64,000 nucleotides of DNA from Bradyrhizobium erythrophlei (lineage in GTDB: Bacteria; Pseudomonadota; Alphaproteobacteria; Rhizobiales; Xanthobacteraceae): contig NZ_LT670849.1 in assembly GCF_900142985.1 (NCBI RefSeq), positions 3,534,001 to 3,598,000 on the forward strand, given 5' to 3'. Of this stretch, positions 1-9,346 are shown piece by piece. Both the position numbers and the translations under genes were made by a program. Numbering within the stretch: position 1 is the first letter of the stretch; each line of letters starts with the position of its first letter. The notes under the pieces are model-generated. The model ran no database searches. It was given only the letters and a program-made list of their open reading frames with translations, and was not told where the DNA came from.

Positions 1-3000
1 CCCGAGATCCAGAAGCTCATCACCGATGTATTCTCGCTGAAGTTTTCCGACAGCACGAGCACCAAGGCGCTCGAGCATTTTACCGACTCGATCATTCCGA
101 CCCCGTTCGGGATCGTTAAAGTCGTCCTGGTTAACAGCACCCTGCCGCAATTTACGGTTACGAACGCGCTAGCACCGACCAGTGGTCCACCTGCGAACAA
201 CGGCGCGAACATCAGTCATATTGCCGAGGCGCCGTTCTTCACGACGGTCAGCGATGGCAAGATAACCGAGCTGCCGGTCACGACTGGTAGTAGTGCGGTC
301 GACAAGACGACCGGCACATTCAACTACTTCGACGTCAATGCGAGCGATCATCCGACGGTGTCGGTGTCGTTTGCCTCCTTTTCCTATACGCAGAAGCAGC
401 CTTCAGGGCAGGTGGTGGACATCACCGCCAAGCTGAACGCGCTGGAGCTTGCAGATATCAAGGCGGTCGAAAACGCCATCACCGTCACCCAGGGCACTTT
501 CAATAGCGTTGGCAATGGCACGGCCTCCTACATCTACAAGATCGCCGACGGCGCCTTCGATTTCCTCGCGGCGAACGAGACGCTGACGCTGACCTTCAAT
601 GCGACCGTCGATAACAATTATCTGCCGGCCGACCAGACCGGATCGCAAACGTTCACCATCACGATCACGGGCAGCAACGACGTACCGAAGTTCACCAGCC
701 CGCAGCAGAACATCACCTTTGCTCCTGCCGGCCACGACACCAGTGGTGGCAATCTGTTCCCGGACACCGCGACAAACGGCACGCTGGCCTTCACCGATCC
801 CGATCTGACCGACACCCACACGCCCAGCGTGGAAATGACGAGCGCGCTGCTCAACGGACAGCCGCTCAGTGAGATCGTCGGGGCGGATCGTTACAAGGCG
901 TTCGCGGACGCGGTGACCGTCAAGATCACGACGGCGGACGACAGCACGGGCACCGGCACCGGACAGGTCGAATGGACGCTTGCGGATCTCGAGGTCTACC
1001 TGGCGGACCTCGTTCCCGATGGCGAGAAGTTGATCCTGACCTACACCGTCACCGTGACGGATTCGCAAGGCGCGACCTCGCAGCAGAACATCGTCGTTAC
1101 GATTGAAGGCAACCAGCCGGCAGTGACGGCCTGGATCGATATCAATCCGATCCCTGACGGCGGTGCGGCGCTTTGGAGCGACGCGGCCAATTGGGAAAGC
1201 GATCTGGCGCCGACCAAGGCCGACGATGTGTTTATCGGCAACGATCAGGTAAACCCCAAGGCCGCGACGTTCCCGGTGACGGTGGATGCCGACGCGCAGG
1301 CCAAATCGCTGAGCATGAACGACTTCAGCGACGGGATCGGAAGCCCGACGTTACATGTTAACTCGGGCGTCACCCTGGCGATTTCCGGTGACCTGAACCT
1401 GAACACGTCCACGGCGACGGACTCGCACAATAAGCCTCTTGTCCTCGCGACCGCTCAAGCGATTATCGACAACTATGGAACGATCACGGTCGGCGGCATC
1501 GCCGAGTTGCTGAAGAGCAGCGTCCTGGATAATTACGGCTCGCTCGTTCTGAGCGGGGGCGGTGATTTCAAGGATCAAACCAGCGTCACCAACGCCGGGA
1601 CGATTGAAATCGCCGACAGCAGTACGTTCAACGTGGCGGTCGATATCCAGAATTCCTACAAGGGCACTAACGGTACGTTGCAGATCGACCAGGGTGCCAC
1701 GCTGAAGATCCTGGACGGAGTCGATAGCTCAGGGCACACGGTCGGCACCACCATTTCCGACGGCAAGGTGACGATTGCGGGTGGCGGCACGCTCGATGTT
1801 GAAAGCGGCAAGGGCGTAACGCTCAACAATGTGGAGGTCGACGGCACCAACGCCGCATCTCCGGACCCGGCCAGCCTCATCGAAGTCGGTAAGGCGGGCG
1901 CAGCGACCCTGGTGCTGGAGAACGGCACCAAGATCGAAAATGGTGCGCTCAAGGTTTTCGGCGGCAGCACCCTCGATATCGAGAGCAGCGCCGGCGCCAC
2001 ACTGGACGACGTGTCCGTCATCGGCGTGCCGGGCGTGCCCGAAAGCATGATCAAGATCGGCGCCGGCTCGACGCTTGTGCTGGACGACGGCACCATCGTC
2101 AGCGACGGCAAGGTGACGATCGCCGGCGACGGTACGCTTGATGTTGCGGCCGGAACGAGTGGTGCGGGTGCAACGCTCGATAATGTCACTGTTTCCGGTG
2201 GCAACGTCACGGTCGATCCTGGTGTGACATTGACGCTGGATACGGTGACGCTCGATGGCGTGACGCTGTCCGGTGGCACCGACGATGCCACCGCGGTGAC
2301 GGTGAGCGCCGACAGCACGATCAAGAATGCCACGGTGACCGGCGACATCACGACCGATCCGGCGGTGACGCTGACCCTGGATACGGTGACGCTCGATGGC
2401 GTGACGCTGTCCGGTGGCACCGACGATGCCACCGCAGTGACGGTGAGCGCCGACAGCACGATCAAGAATGCCACGGTGACCGGCGACATCACGACCGATC
2501 CGGCGGTGACGCTGACGCTGAATACGGTGACGCTCGATGGCGTGACGCTGTCCGGTGGCACCGACGATGCCACCGCGGTGACGGTGAGCGCCGACAGCAC
2601 GATCAAGAATGCCACGGTGACCGGCGACATCACGACCGATCCGGCGGTGACGTTGACCCTGGACACGGTGACGCTCGACGGCGTGACATTGTCCGGTGGC
2701 ACCGATGCGGCGACCGCGGTGACGGTGAGCGCCGACAGCACGATCAAGAATGCCACGGTGACCGGCGACATCACGACCGATCCGGCGGTGACGCTGACCC
2801 TGGATACGGTGACGCTCGATGGCGTGACGCTGTCCGGTGGCACCGACGATGCCACCGCAGTGACGGTGAGCGCCGACAGCACGATCAAGAATGCCACGGT
2901 GACCGGCGACATCACGACCGATCCGGCGGTGACGCTGACGCTGAATACGGTGACGCTCGATGGCGTGACGCTGTCCGGTGGCACCGACGATGCCACCGCG

Positions 3001-6000
3001 GTGACGGTGAGCGCCGACAGCACGATCAAGAATGCCACGGTGACCGGCGACATCACGACCGATCCGGCGGTGACGTTGACCCTGGACACGGTGACGCTCG
3101 ACGGCGTGACATTGTCCGGTGGCACCGATGCGGCGACCGCGGTGACGGTGAGCGCCGACAGCACGATCAAGAATGCGACGGTGACCGGCGACATCACGAC
3201 CGATCCGGCGGTGACATTGACGCTGAATACGGTGACGCTTGATGGCGTGACGCTGTCCGGTGGCACTGACGATGCCACCGCGGTGACGGTGAGTGCCGAC
3301 AGCACGATCAAGAATGCCACGGTGACCGGCGGCATCACGACCGATCCGGCGGTGACGCTGACCCTGGATACGGTGACGCTCGATGGCGTGACGCTGTCCG
3401 GTGGCACCGACGATGCCACCGCAGTGACGGTGAGCGCCGACAGCACGATCAAGAATGCCACGGTGACCGGCGACATCACGACCGATCCGGCGGTGACGCT
3501 GACGCTGAATACGGTGACGCTCGATGGCGTGACGCTGTCCGGTGGCACCGACGATGCCACCGCGGTGACGGTGAGCGCCGACAGCACGATCAAGAATGCC
3601 ACGGTGACCGGCGACATCACGACCGATCCGGCGGTGACATTGACGCTGGATACGGTGACGCTCGATGGCGTGACGCTGTCCGGTGGCACCGACGATGCCA
3701 CCGCGGTGACGGTGAGCGCCGACAGCACGATCAAGAATGCCACGGTGACCGGCGACATCACGACCGATCCGGCGGTGACGTTGACACTGGACACGGTGAC
3801 GCTCGATGGTGTGACGCTGTCCGGTGGCACCGACGATGCCACCGCGGTGACGGTGAGCGCCGACAGCACGATCAAGAATGCCACGGTGACCGGCGACATC
3901 ACGACCGATCCGGCGGTGACGTTGACACTGGACACGGTGACGCTCGACGGTGTGACGCTGTCCGGTGGCACCGACGATGCCACCGCGGTGACGGTGAGCG
4001 CCGACAGCACGATCAAGAATGCCACGGTGACCGGCGACATCACGACCGATCCGGCGGTGACGCTGACGCTGGATACGGTGACGCTCGATGGCGTGACGCT
4101 GTCCGGTGGCACCGACGATGCCACCGCAGTGACGGTGAGCGCCGACAGCACGATCAAGAATGCCACGGTGACCGGCGGCATCACGACCGATCCGGCGGTG
4201 ACATTGACGCTGAATACGGTGACGCTTGATGGCGTGACGCTGTCCGGTGGCACTGACGATGCCACCGCGGTGACGGTGAGTGCCGACAGCACGATCAAGA
4301 ATGCCACGGTGACCGGCGGCATCACGACCGATCCGGCGGTGACGCTGACGCTGGACACGGTGACGCTCGATGGCGTGACATTGTCCGGCGGAACCGACGA
4401 TGCCACCGCGGTGACGGTGAGCGCCGACAGCACGATCAAGAATGCGACCGTTACCGGCGACATCACGACCGATCCGGCGGCGGCGCTGACCCTGGACACG
4501 GTGACGCTCGACGGTGTGACATTGTCCGGCGGAACCGACGATGCCACCGCGGTGACGGTGAGCGCCGACAGCACGATCAAGAATGCCACGGTGACCGGCG
4601 GCATCACGACCGATCCGGCGGTGACATTGACGCTGAATACGGTGACGCTTGATGGCGTGACGCTGTCCGGTGGCACTGACGATGCCACCGCGGTGACGGT
4701 GAGTGCCGACAGCACGATCAAGAATGCCACGGTGACCGGCGGCATCACGACCGATCCGGCGGTGACGCTGACGCTGGACACGGTGACGCTCGATGGCGTG
4801 ACATTGTCCGGCGGAACCGACGATGCCACCGCGGTGACGGTGAGCGCCGACAGCACGATCAAGAATGCCACGGTCACGGGCGGCATCACGACCGATCCGG
4901 CGGTGACGCTGACCCTGGATACGGTGACGCTCGATGGCGTGACGTTGTCCGGCGGTACCATTGATGATGTTGGCTCGATCGCAGGATTTGGCACGATCGG
5001 CTCGGCCATTACAGGTTCGGGTGCGCTGACAGCGAGCGGCGGCACGCTAACTCTGACGGGCGACAACACCTATAGCGGCGTGACCACGATCACGGGCACG
5101 CTGGTGCTATCAGGTTCGGGCTCGATTGCCGACTCCAGCGGCGTCATTGATGACGGCACCTTCGATATCTCCGGGCTGACGAGCGGCACCTCGATCGTGA
5201 CGCTGTCGGGCAACAGCACTGGCAAGGTCATACTTGGCAACAACACGCTGACGCTGACGGCTGGCGTCGGCATCTTCTCCGGTGTGATCAGTGGCAGTGG
5301 CGGCCTGACGGTCGATGGCACCGGCACGGAGACGCTCACGGGCATCAACACCTTTGGTGGTGCGACCACCATCGGGTCTGGCGAGACGCTGGCGCTGACG
5401 GGCACCGGTTCGATCGCGGCCTCCAGCGGCCTCGCCGACAACGGCACCTTCGATATCACCGGGCTGACGGCCTCGGGCGCCTCGATCACGACGCTGTCGG
5501 GCAATAGCACCGGCAAGGTCCATCTCGGCGGAAAGACGCTGACGTTGACCAACGCCAACGATACCTTCTCCGGCGTGATCGACGGCACGGGCGGCGGCCT
5601 GATCTTGACGACCGGTACCGAGACCTTGACCGGCACCAATACCTACACCGGCGCAACGACGATCAATGGTGGCACGCTGGCGCTGTCGGGCACCGGCTCG
5701 ATCGCAACCTCCAGCGGCGTCGCCGACAACGGCACCTTCAACATCTCCGGGCTGACGAGCAGCACTTCGATCGTGACGCTGTCGGGCAACAGCACCGGCA
5801 AGGTCATACTTGGCAACAACACGCTGACGCTGACGGCTGGCGTCGGCATCTTCTCCGGTGTGATCAGTGGCAGTGGCGGCCTGACGGTCGACGGCACCGG
5901 CACGGAGACGCTCACGGGCATCAACACCTTTGGTGGTGCGACCACCATCGGGTCTGGCGAGACGCTGGCGCTGACGGGCACCGGTTCGATCGCGGCCTCC

Positions 6001-9000
6001 AGCGGCCTCGTCGACAACGGCACCTTCGATATCACCGGGCTGACGGCCTCGGGCGCCTCGATCACGACGCTGTCGGGCAATAGCACCGGCAAGGTCCATC
6101 TCGGCGGAAAGACGCTGACGCTGACCAACGCCAACGATACCTTCTCCGGCGTGATCGACGGCACGGGCGGCGGCCTGATCTTGACGACCGGTACCGGTAC
6201 CGAGACCTTGACCGGCACCAATACCTACACCGGCGTCACCACGATCAATGGTGGCACGCTGGCGCTGTCGGGCACCGGCTCGATCGCAACCTCCAGCGGC
6301 GTCGCCGACAACGGCACCTTCAACATCTCCGGGCTGACGAGCGGCACCTCGATCGTGACGCTGTCGGGCAACAGCACTGGCAAGGTTATACTTGGCAACA
6401 ACACGCTGACGCTGACGGCTGGCGTCGGCATCTTCTCCGGTGTGATCAGTGGCAGTGGCGGCCTGACGGTCGACGGCACCGGCACGGAGACGCTCACGGG
6501 CATCAACACCTTTGGTGGCACGACCACCATCGGGTCTGGCGAGACGCTGGCGCTGACGGGCACCGGTTCGATCGCGGCCTCCAGCGGCCTCGCCGACAAC
6601 GGCACCTTCGATATCACCGGGCTGACGGCCTCGGGCGCCTCGATCACGACGCTGTCGGGCAATAGCACCGGCAAGGTCCATCTCGGCGGAAAGACGCTGA
6701 CGTTGACCAACGCCAACGATACCTTCTCCGGCGTGATCGACGGCACGGGCGGCGGCCTGATCTTGACGACCGGTACCGAGACCTTGACCGGCACCAATAC
6801 CTACACCGGCGTCACCACGATCAATGGTGGCACGCTGGCGCTGTCGGGCACCGGCTCGATCGCAACCTCCAGCGGCGTCGCCGACAACGGCACCTTCAAC
6901 ATCTCCGGGCTGACGAGCGGCACCTCGATCGTGACGCTGTCGGGCAACAGCACTGGCAAGGTTATACTTGGCAACAACACGCTGACGCTGACGGCTGGCG
7001 TCGGCATCTTCTCCGGTGTGATCAGTGGCAGTGGCGGCCTGACGGTCGACGGCACCGGCACGGAGACGCTCACGGGCATCAACACCTTTGGTGGCACGAC
7101 CACCATCGGGTCTGGCGAGACGCTGGCGCTGACGGGCACCGGTTCGATCGCGGCCTCCAGCGGCCTCGCCGACAACGGCACCTTCGATATCACCGGGCTG
7201 ACGGCCTCGGGCGCCTCGATCACGACGCTGTCGGGCAATAGCACCGGCAAGGTCCATCTCGGCGGAAAGACGCTGACGCTGACCAACGCCAACGATACCT
7301 TCTCCGGCGTGATCGACGGCACGGGCGGCGGCCTGATCTTGACGACCGGTACCGAGACCTTGACCGGCACCAATACCTACACCGGCGTCACCACGATCAA
7401 TGGTGGCACGCTGGCGCTGAAGGGCTCGGGCTCGATCGCCCACTCCAGCGATGTCATCGATGACGGCACCTTCGACATCTCGGCGACGACCTCGGGCGCC
7501 TCGATTGTGACCTTGTCCGGCAACGGCGCGCTCACCCTCGGCGCCGAGACGCTGACACTGACAAATGCCTCGACCACATTCAGCGGGACGATCAGCAGCA
7601 CCGACGGCGGCATCACGGTCGCCAGCGGCACGCTAACCCTCGGCACGATGACCCTGGACGACCTGACGCTGGCGGGGAGCTTCAGCAATTCCGGCACGCT
7701 GACCATCGTCGACACCGTTACGTTCAATGGCGTCACCATGTCTGGTGGTACGCTCGATGTCTCCGGTATTCTGGATACGACCGGAACCACCACGATCAGC
7801 GGCGCCTCGATCATCAACCCCGGCCATATCGTTCAAGTGAGCGGCACGCTCACGATCGACCCCACGCCGTTCACCAACACCGGCACGTTCGAAGTACAGA
7901 GTTCCGCGGTCTTCAGTGGCGAAGTCCACACGGATACGCATGGTAATGTTACCAGCATTGACCAGGAAGTCGTTACCAACACAAATGGCACTATCCAGAT
8001 TGACCATGGCGGCACGCTGACGCTGTTCGACGCCACCATCAATGGCGGTACGATTATCGACAATGGCACGCTGTTGCTCACGGGCACCACGAGCAAGCTC
8101 GAGAACGTCACGTTCACCGGCACTGCGACCCTCGATGTCGCCAGCGGCGCGACACTCGAACTCGGCGGGTCTGGCTATTCCGGTGTGACCGTGAATTTTG
8201 GCACGCCTGGACCGCATGGTAATGTCGTGTCCACGAGCGGCCTGCTGATCCTCGACGATTCTCACCACTTCGGCGGAACGATCTCCGGCCTGACCGAAGC
8301 TTCGTCCGAGAGCCAGGAAAACCACGTCGATCTCACCGATTTGCACTACGATCCGTCCCAGTCGGCGCACCAACGCGTAGCTGCGGTCGATTCCAACGGC
8401 GAGGTTACCGTTACGGTGACCGACGCGCATGGCCATACTCTGGATCAGGTTTCGCTTGCAGTTTCCGGGAATAGTTCTGGATCGTTCGAAACTTCGTCAG
8501 ACGGACACGGCGGGGTATTGCTCGACGATCCCTCGACAACCGGCAATGTGACGATCGACAGCGATCAGACCCTGAGCATCTCGGCGGCAAGCTCAAACAC
8601 GGTGACCTTCACCAACAATAGCGGCACCACAGGTGAGCTGCTGCTTGCCGACTCCAAGGATTTCACGGGCTCGATCACAGGCTTCACCGGTGACGGGACG
8701 GTTGCGAACTCTGATTTGATTGATGTTACCGACATCAACTTCGCGAATGTCGCGACGGACAAGACGACCTATACGGAAAATGCCGCCGGTACCGGCGGAA
8801 CGCTGACCCTGCATGACGCGAACGGGCAGGCGCTCGACAGCATCAACTTCACCGGCAACTATCAGCTGGCGAACTTCACCATCGAGAACGACGGCTCCGG
8901 CGGTACGCTGATCGTCGATCCGCCGGTCGATACGAGCAGCCCGACGCCGACCAACACGGTCGTTGCCAGCGGCCCCAACCAGGTCTTGAGCGGCTCCGCA

Positions 9001-9243
9001 CCCGGCGACAACTTTGTCTTCAACTTCGCCGGCGTCGGCCATTCCACGATCACAAACTTTGACCCGGCTGCAGATGCGATCAAGTTCTCCAGCTCCATCT
9101 TCGCCAATGCCCAGTCGATCCTGAACGCTACGCACGACGATGGCCACGGAAATGCGATCATCGCCATCGACGCTCATGACAGCATTACGTTGAATGGCGT
9201 TTTGAAAGCGCAGCTGCACGCCAGTGATTTCCACGTCGTTTAG
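1..9243 (+). CDS. Giant repeat-rich secreted protein (VCBS / PATR repeats), 5' end outside window
   Basis: The reading frame is open from base 1, so the start lies upstream; 3080 residues are visible. Two VCBS/cadherin-like modules come first, each closing with a TFTITITGSNDVP-type or VTVTIEG-like strand (to about residue 375). A WSDAANWESD...DDVFIGND beta-helix-type segment follows (about 390-440), then 19 near-identical 47-residue repeats (about 746-1653) and four ~192-residue units carrying ETLTGTNTYTGATTINGGTL motifs typical of autotransporter-associated beta-strand (PATR) repeats (about 1683-2476). The C-terminus has a FVFNFAGVGHSTITNFDPAADAI element and ends DFHVV. There is no autotransporter barrel, and this tail resembles those of type I secreted alphaproteobacterial proteins. 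A PrtD/PrtE-like pair lies 12 kb downstream. The likely role is a surface adhesin or biofilm protein; this is inferred, and no catalytic domain is visible. Confidence 0.85.
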   Translation, partial: PEIQKLITDVFSLKFSDSTSTKALEHFTDSIIPTPFGIVKVVLVNSTLPQFTVTNALAPTSGPPANNGANISHIAEAPFFTTVSDGKITELPVTTGSSAVDKTTGTFNYFDVNASDHPTVSVSFASFSYTQKQPSGQVVDITAKLNALELADIKAVENAITVTQGTFNSVGNGTASYIYKIADGAFDFLAANETLTLTFNATVDNNYLPADQTGSQTFTITITGSNDVPKFTSPQQNITFAPAGHDTSGGNLFPDTATNGTLAFTDPDLTDTHTPSVEMTSALLNGQPLSEIVGADRYKAFADAVTVKITTADDSTGTGTGQVEWTLADLEVYLADLVPDGEKLILTYTVTVTDSQGATSQQNIVVTIEGNQPAVTAWIDINPIPDGGAALWSDAANWESDLAPTKADDVFIGNDQVNPKAATFPVTVDADAQAKSLSMNDFSDGIGSPTLHVNSGVTLAISGDLNLNTSTATDSHNKPLVLATAQAIIDNYGTITVGGIAELLKSSVLDNYGSLVLSGGGDFKDQTSVTNAGTIEIADSSTFNVAVDIQNSYKGTNGTLQIDQGATLKILDGVDSSGHTVGTTISDGKVTIAGGGTLDVESGKGVTLNNVEVDGTNAASPDPASLIEVGKAGAATLVLENGTKIENGALKVFGGSTLDIESSAGATLDDVSVIGVPGVPESMIKIGAGSTLVLDDGTIVSDGKVTIAGDGTLDVAAGTSGAGATLDNVTVSGGNVTVDPGVTLTLDTVTLDGVTLSGGTDDATAVTVSADSTIKNATVTGDITTDPAVTLTLDTVTLDGVTLSGGTDDATAVTVSADSTIKNATVTGDITTDPAVTLTLNTVTLDGVTLSGGTDDATAVTVSADSTIKNATVTGDITTDPAVTLTLDTVTLDGVTLSGGTDAATAVTVSADSTIKNATVTGDITTDPAVTLTLDTVTLDGVTLSGGTDDATAVTVSADSTIKNATVTGDITTDPAVTLTLNTVTLDGVTLSGGTDDATAVTVSADSTIKNATVTGDITTDPAVTLTLDTVTLDGVTLSGGTDAATAVTVSADSTIKNATVTGDITTDPAVTLTLNTVTLDGVTLSGGTDDATAVTVSADSTIKNATVTGGITTDPAVTLTLDTVTLDGVTLSGGTDDATAVTVSADSTIKNATVTGDITTDPAVTLTLNTVTLDGVTLSGGTDDATAVTVSADSTIKNATVTGDITTDPAVTLTLDTVTLDGVTLSGGTDDATAVTVSADSTIKNATVTGDITTDPAVTLTLDTVTLDGVTLSGGTDDATAVTVSADSTIKNATVTGDITTDPAVTLTLDTVTLDGVTLSGGTDDATAVTVSADSTIKNATVTGDITTDPAVTLTLDTVTLDGVTLSGGTDDATAVTVSADSTIKNATVTGGITTDPAVTLTLNTVTLDGVTLSGGTDDATAVTVSADSTIKNATVTGGITTDPAVTLTLDTVTLDGVTLSGGTDDATAVTVSADSTIKNATVTGDITTDPAAALTLDTVTLDGVTLSGGTDDATAVTVSADSTIKNATVTGGITTDPAVTLTLNTVTLDGVTLSGGTDDATAVTVSADSTIKNATVTGGITTDPAVTLTLDTVTLDGVTLSGGTDDATAVTVSADSTIKNATVTGGITTDPAVTLTLDTVTLDGVTLSGGTIDDVGSIAGFGTIGSAITGSGALTASGGTLTLTGDNTYSGVTTITGTLVLSGSGSIADSSGVIDDGTFDISGLTSGTSIVTLSGNSTGKVILGNNTLTLTAGVGIFSGVISGSGGLTVDGTGTETLTGINTFGGATTIGSGETLALTGTGSIAASSGLADNGTFDITGLTASGASITTLSGNSTGKVHLGGKTLTLTNANDTFSGVIDGTGGGLILTTGTETLTGTNTYTGATTINGGTLALSGTGSIATSSGVADNGTFNISGLTSSTSIVTLSGNSTGKVILGNNTLTLTAGVGIFSGVISGSGGLTVDGTGTETLTGINTFGGATTIGSGETLALTGTGSIAASSGLVDNGTFDITGLTASGASITTLSGNSTGKVHLGGKTLTLTNANDTFSGVIDGTGGGLILTTGTGTETLTGTNTYTGVTTINGGTLALSGTGSIATSSGVADNGTFNISGLTSGTSIVTLSGNSTGKVILGNNTLTLTAGVGIFSGVISGSGGLTVDGTGTETLTGINTFGGTTTIGSGETLALTGTGSIAASSGLADNGTFDITGLTASGASITTLSGNSTGKVHLGGKTLTLTNANDTFSGVIDGTGGGLILTTGTETLTGTNTYTGVTTINGGTLALSGTGSIATSSGVADNGTFNISGLTSGTSIVTLSGNSTGKVILGNNTLTLTAGVGIFSGVISGSGGLTVDGTGTETLTGINTFGGTTTIGSGETLALTGTGSIAASSGLADNGTFDITGLTASGASITTLSGNSTGKVHLGGKTLTLTNANDTFSGVIDGTGGGLILTTGTETLTGTNTYTGVTTINGGTLALKGSGSIAHSSDVIDDGTFDISATTSGASIVTLSGNGALTLGAETLTLTNASTTFSGTISSTDGGITVASGTLTLGTMTLDDLTLAGSFSNSGTLTIVDTVTFNGVTMSGGTLDVSGILDTTGTTTISGASIINPGHIVQVSGTLTIDPTPFTNTGTFEVQSSAVFSGEVHTDTHGNVTSIDQEVVTNTNGTIQIDHGGTLTLFDATINGGTIIDNGTLLLTGTTSKLENVTFTGTATLDVASGATLELGGSGYSGVTVNFGTPGPHGNVVSTSGLLILDDSHHFGGTISGLTEASSESQENHVDLTDLHYDPSQSAHQRVAAVDSNGEVTVTVTDAHGHTLDQVSLAVSGNSSGSFETSSDGHGGVLLDDPSTTGNVTIDSDQTLSISAASSNTVTFTNNSGTTGELLLADSKDFTGSITGFTGDGTVANSDLIDVTDINFANVATDKTTYTENAAGTGGTLTLHDANGQALDSINFTGNYQLANFTIENDGSGGTLIVDPPVDTSSPTPTNTVVASGPNQVLSGSAPGDNFVFNFAGVGHSTITNFDPAADAIKFSSSIFANAQSILNATHDDGHGNAIIAIDAHDSITLNGVLKAQLHASDFHVV
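2236..4959 (+). repeat. Tandem array of 141-bp (47-aa) repeats, 19 full copies plus a partial copy
   Basis: The phrase LDTVTLDGVTLSGGTDD recurs exactly every 141 bases starting at 2236, 2377, 2518 and so on to 4915; the last copy diverges after 15 residues. Copies differ by a few mostly synonymous bases. Amino-acid variants are LDT/LNT, GTDD/GTDA and TGD/TGG. The silent marker gcagtg (for gcggtg) occurs only in copies 2, 5, 9 and 14. Copies 2-4 and 5-7 form the same three-unit pattern, so blocks larger than one unit have been duplicated. All lengths keep the frame of the giant gene. Confidence 0.97.
5047..7428 (+). repeat. Four tandem ~576-bp repeats plus partial fifth (PATR beta-strand units)
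   Basis: The ETLTGTNTYTG motif begins at 5620, 6202, 6778 and 7354, with a diverged first version (LTLTGDNTYSG) at 5047. Unit lengths are 573, 582, 576 and 576 bases. The 582-base copy carries an extra Gly-Thr codon pair before the next motif. Each unit holds two half-units of 94-97 residues, the second starting ETLTGINTFGG, as expected for stacked beta-helix coils. Copies are nearly identical in DNA, pointing to recent duplication or gene conversion. Confidence 0.95.
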
Positions 9244-9346
9244 GACGGTTTTGCGCGAAGTGCGCGGCCGTCGCTGTCGGGGCGTCACATCGATTCGCCG
9301 AAACAAGATTCGTGATCAATTCCGCATGTCGTGATATCGAAGCGGC

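Noticed and set aside
2236..4959. A possible CRISPR-like array
   Set aside because: The 141-base units are repeated whole without unique spacers and are in frame inside a protein gene.
1656..5069. A 1137-codon open frame on the minus strand opposite the giant gene
   Set aside because: It mirrors the 141-bp repeats and stays open only because the unit length is a multiple of three and the unit lacks stops in that frame. Composition is an artefact of the sense repeats (VPPDSVTPSSVTV...), with no start signal.
5110..7443. A 777-codon minus-strand open frame rich in Arg, Gln and Gly
   Set aside because: It is a shadow of the 576-bp repeats in the sense gene; the same applies to the smaller minus-strand frames in this stretch.
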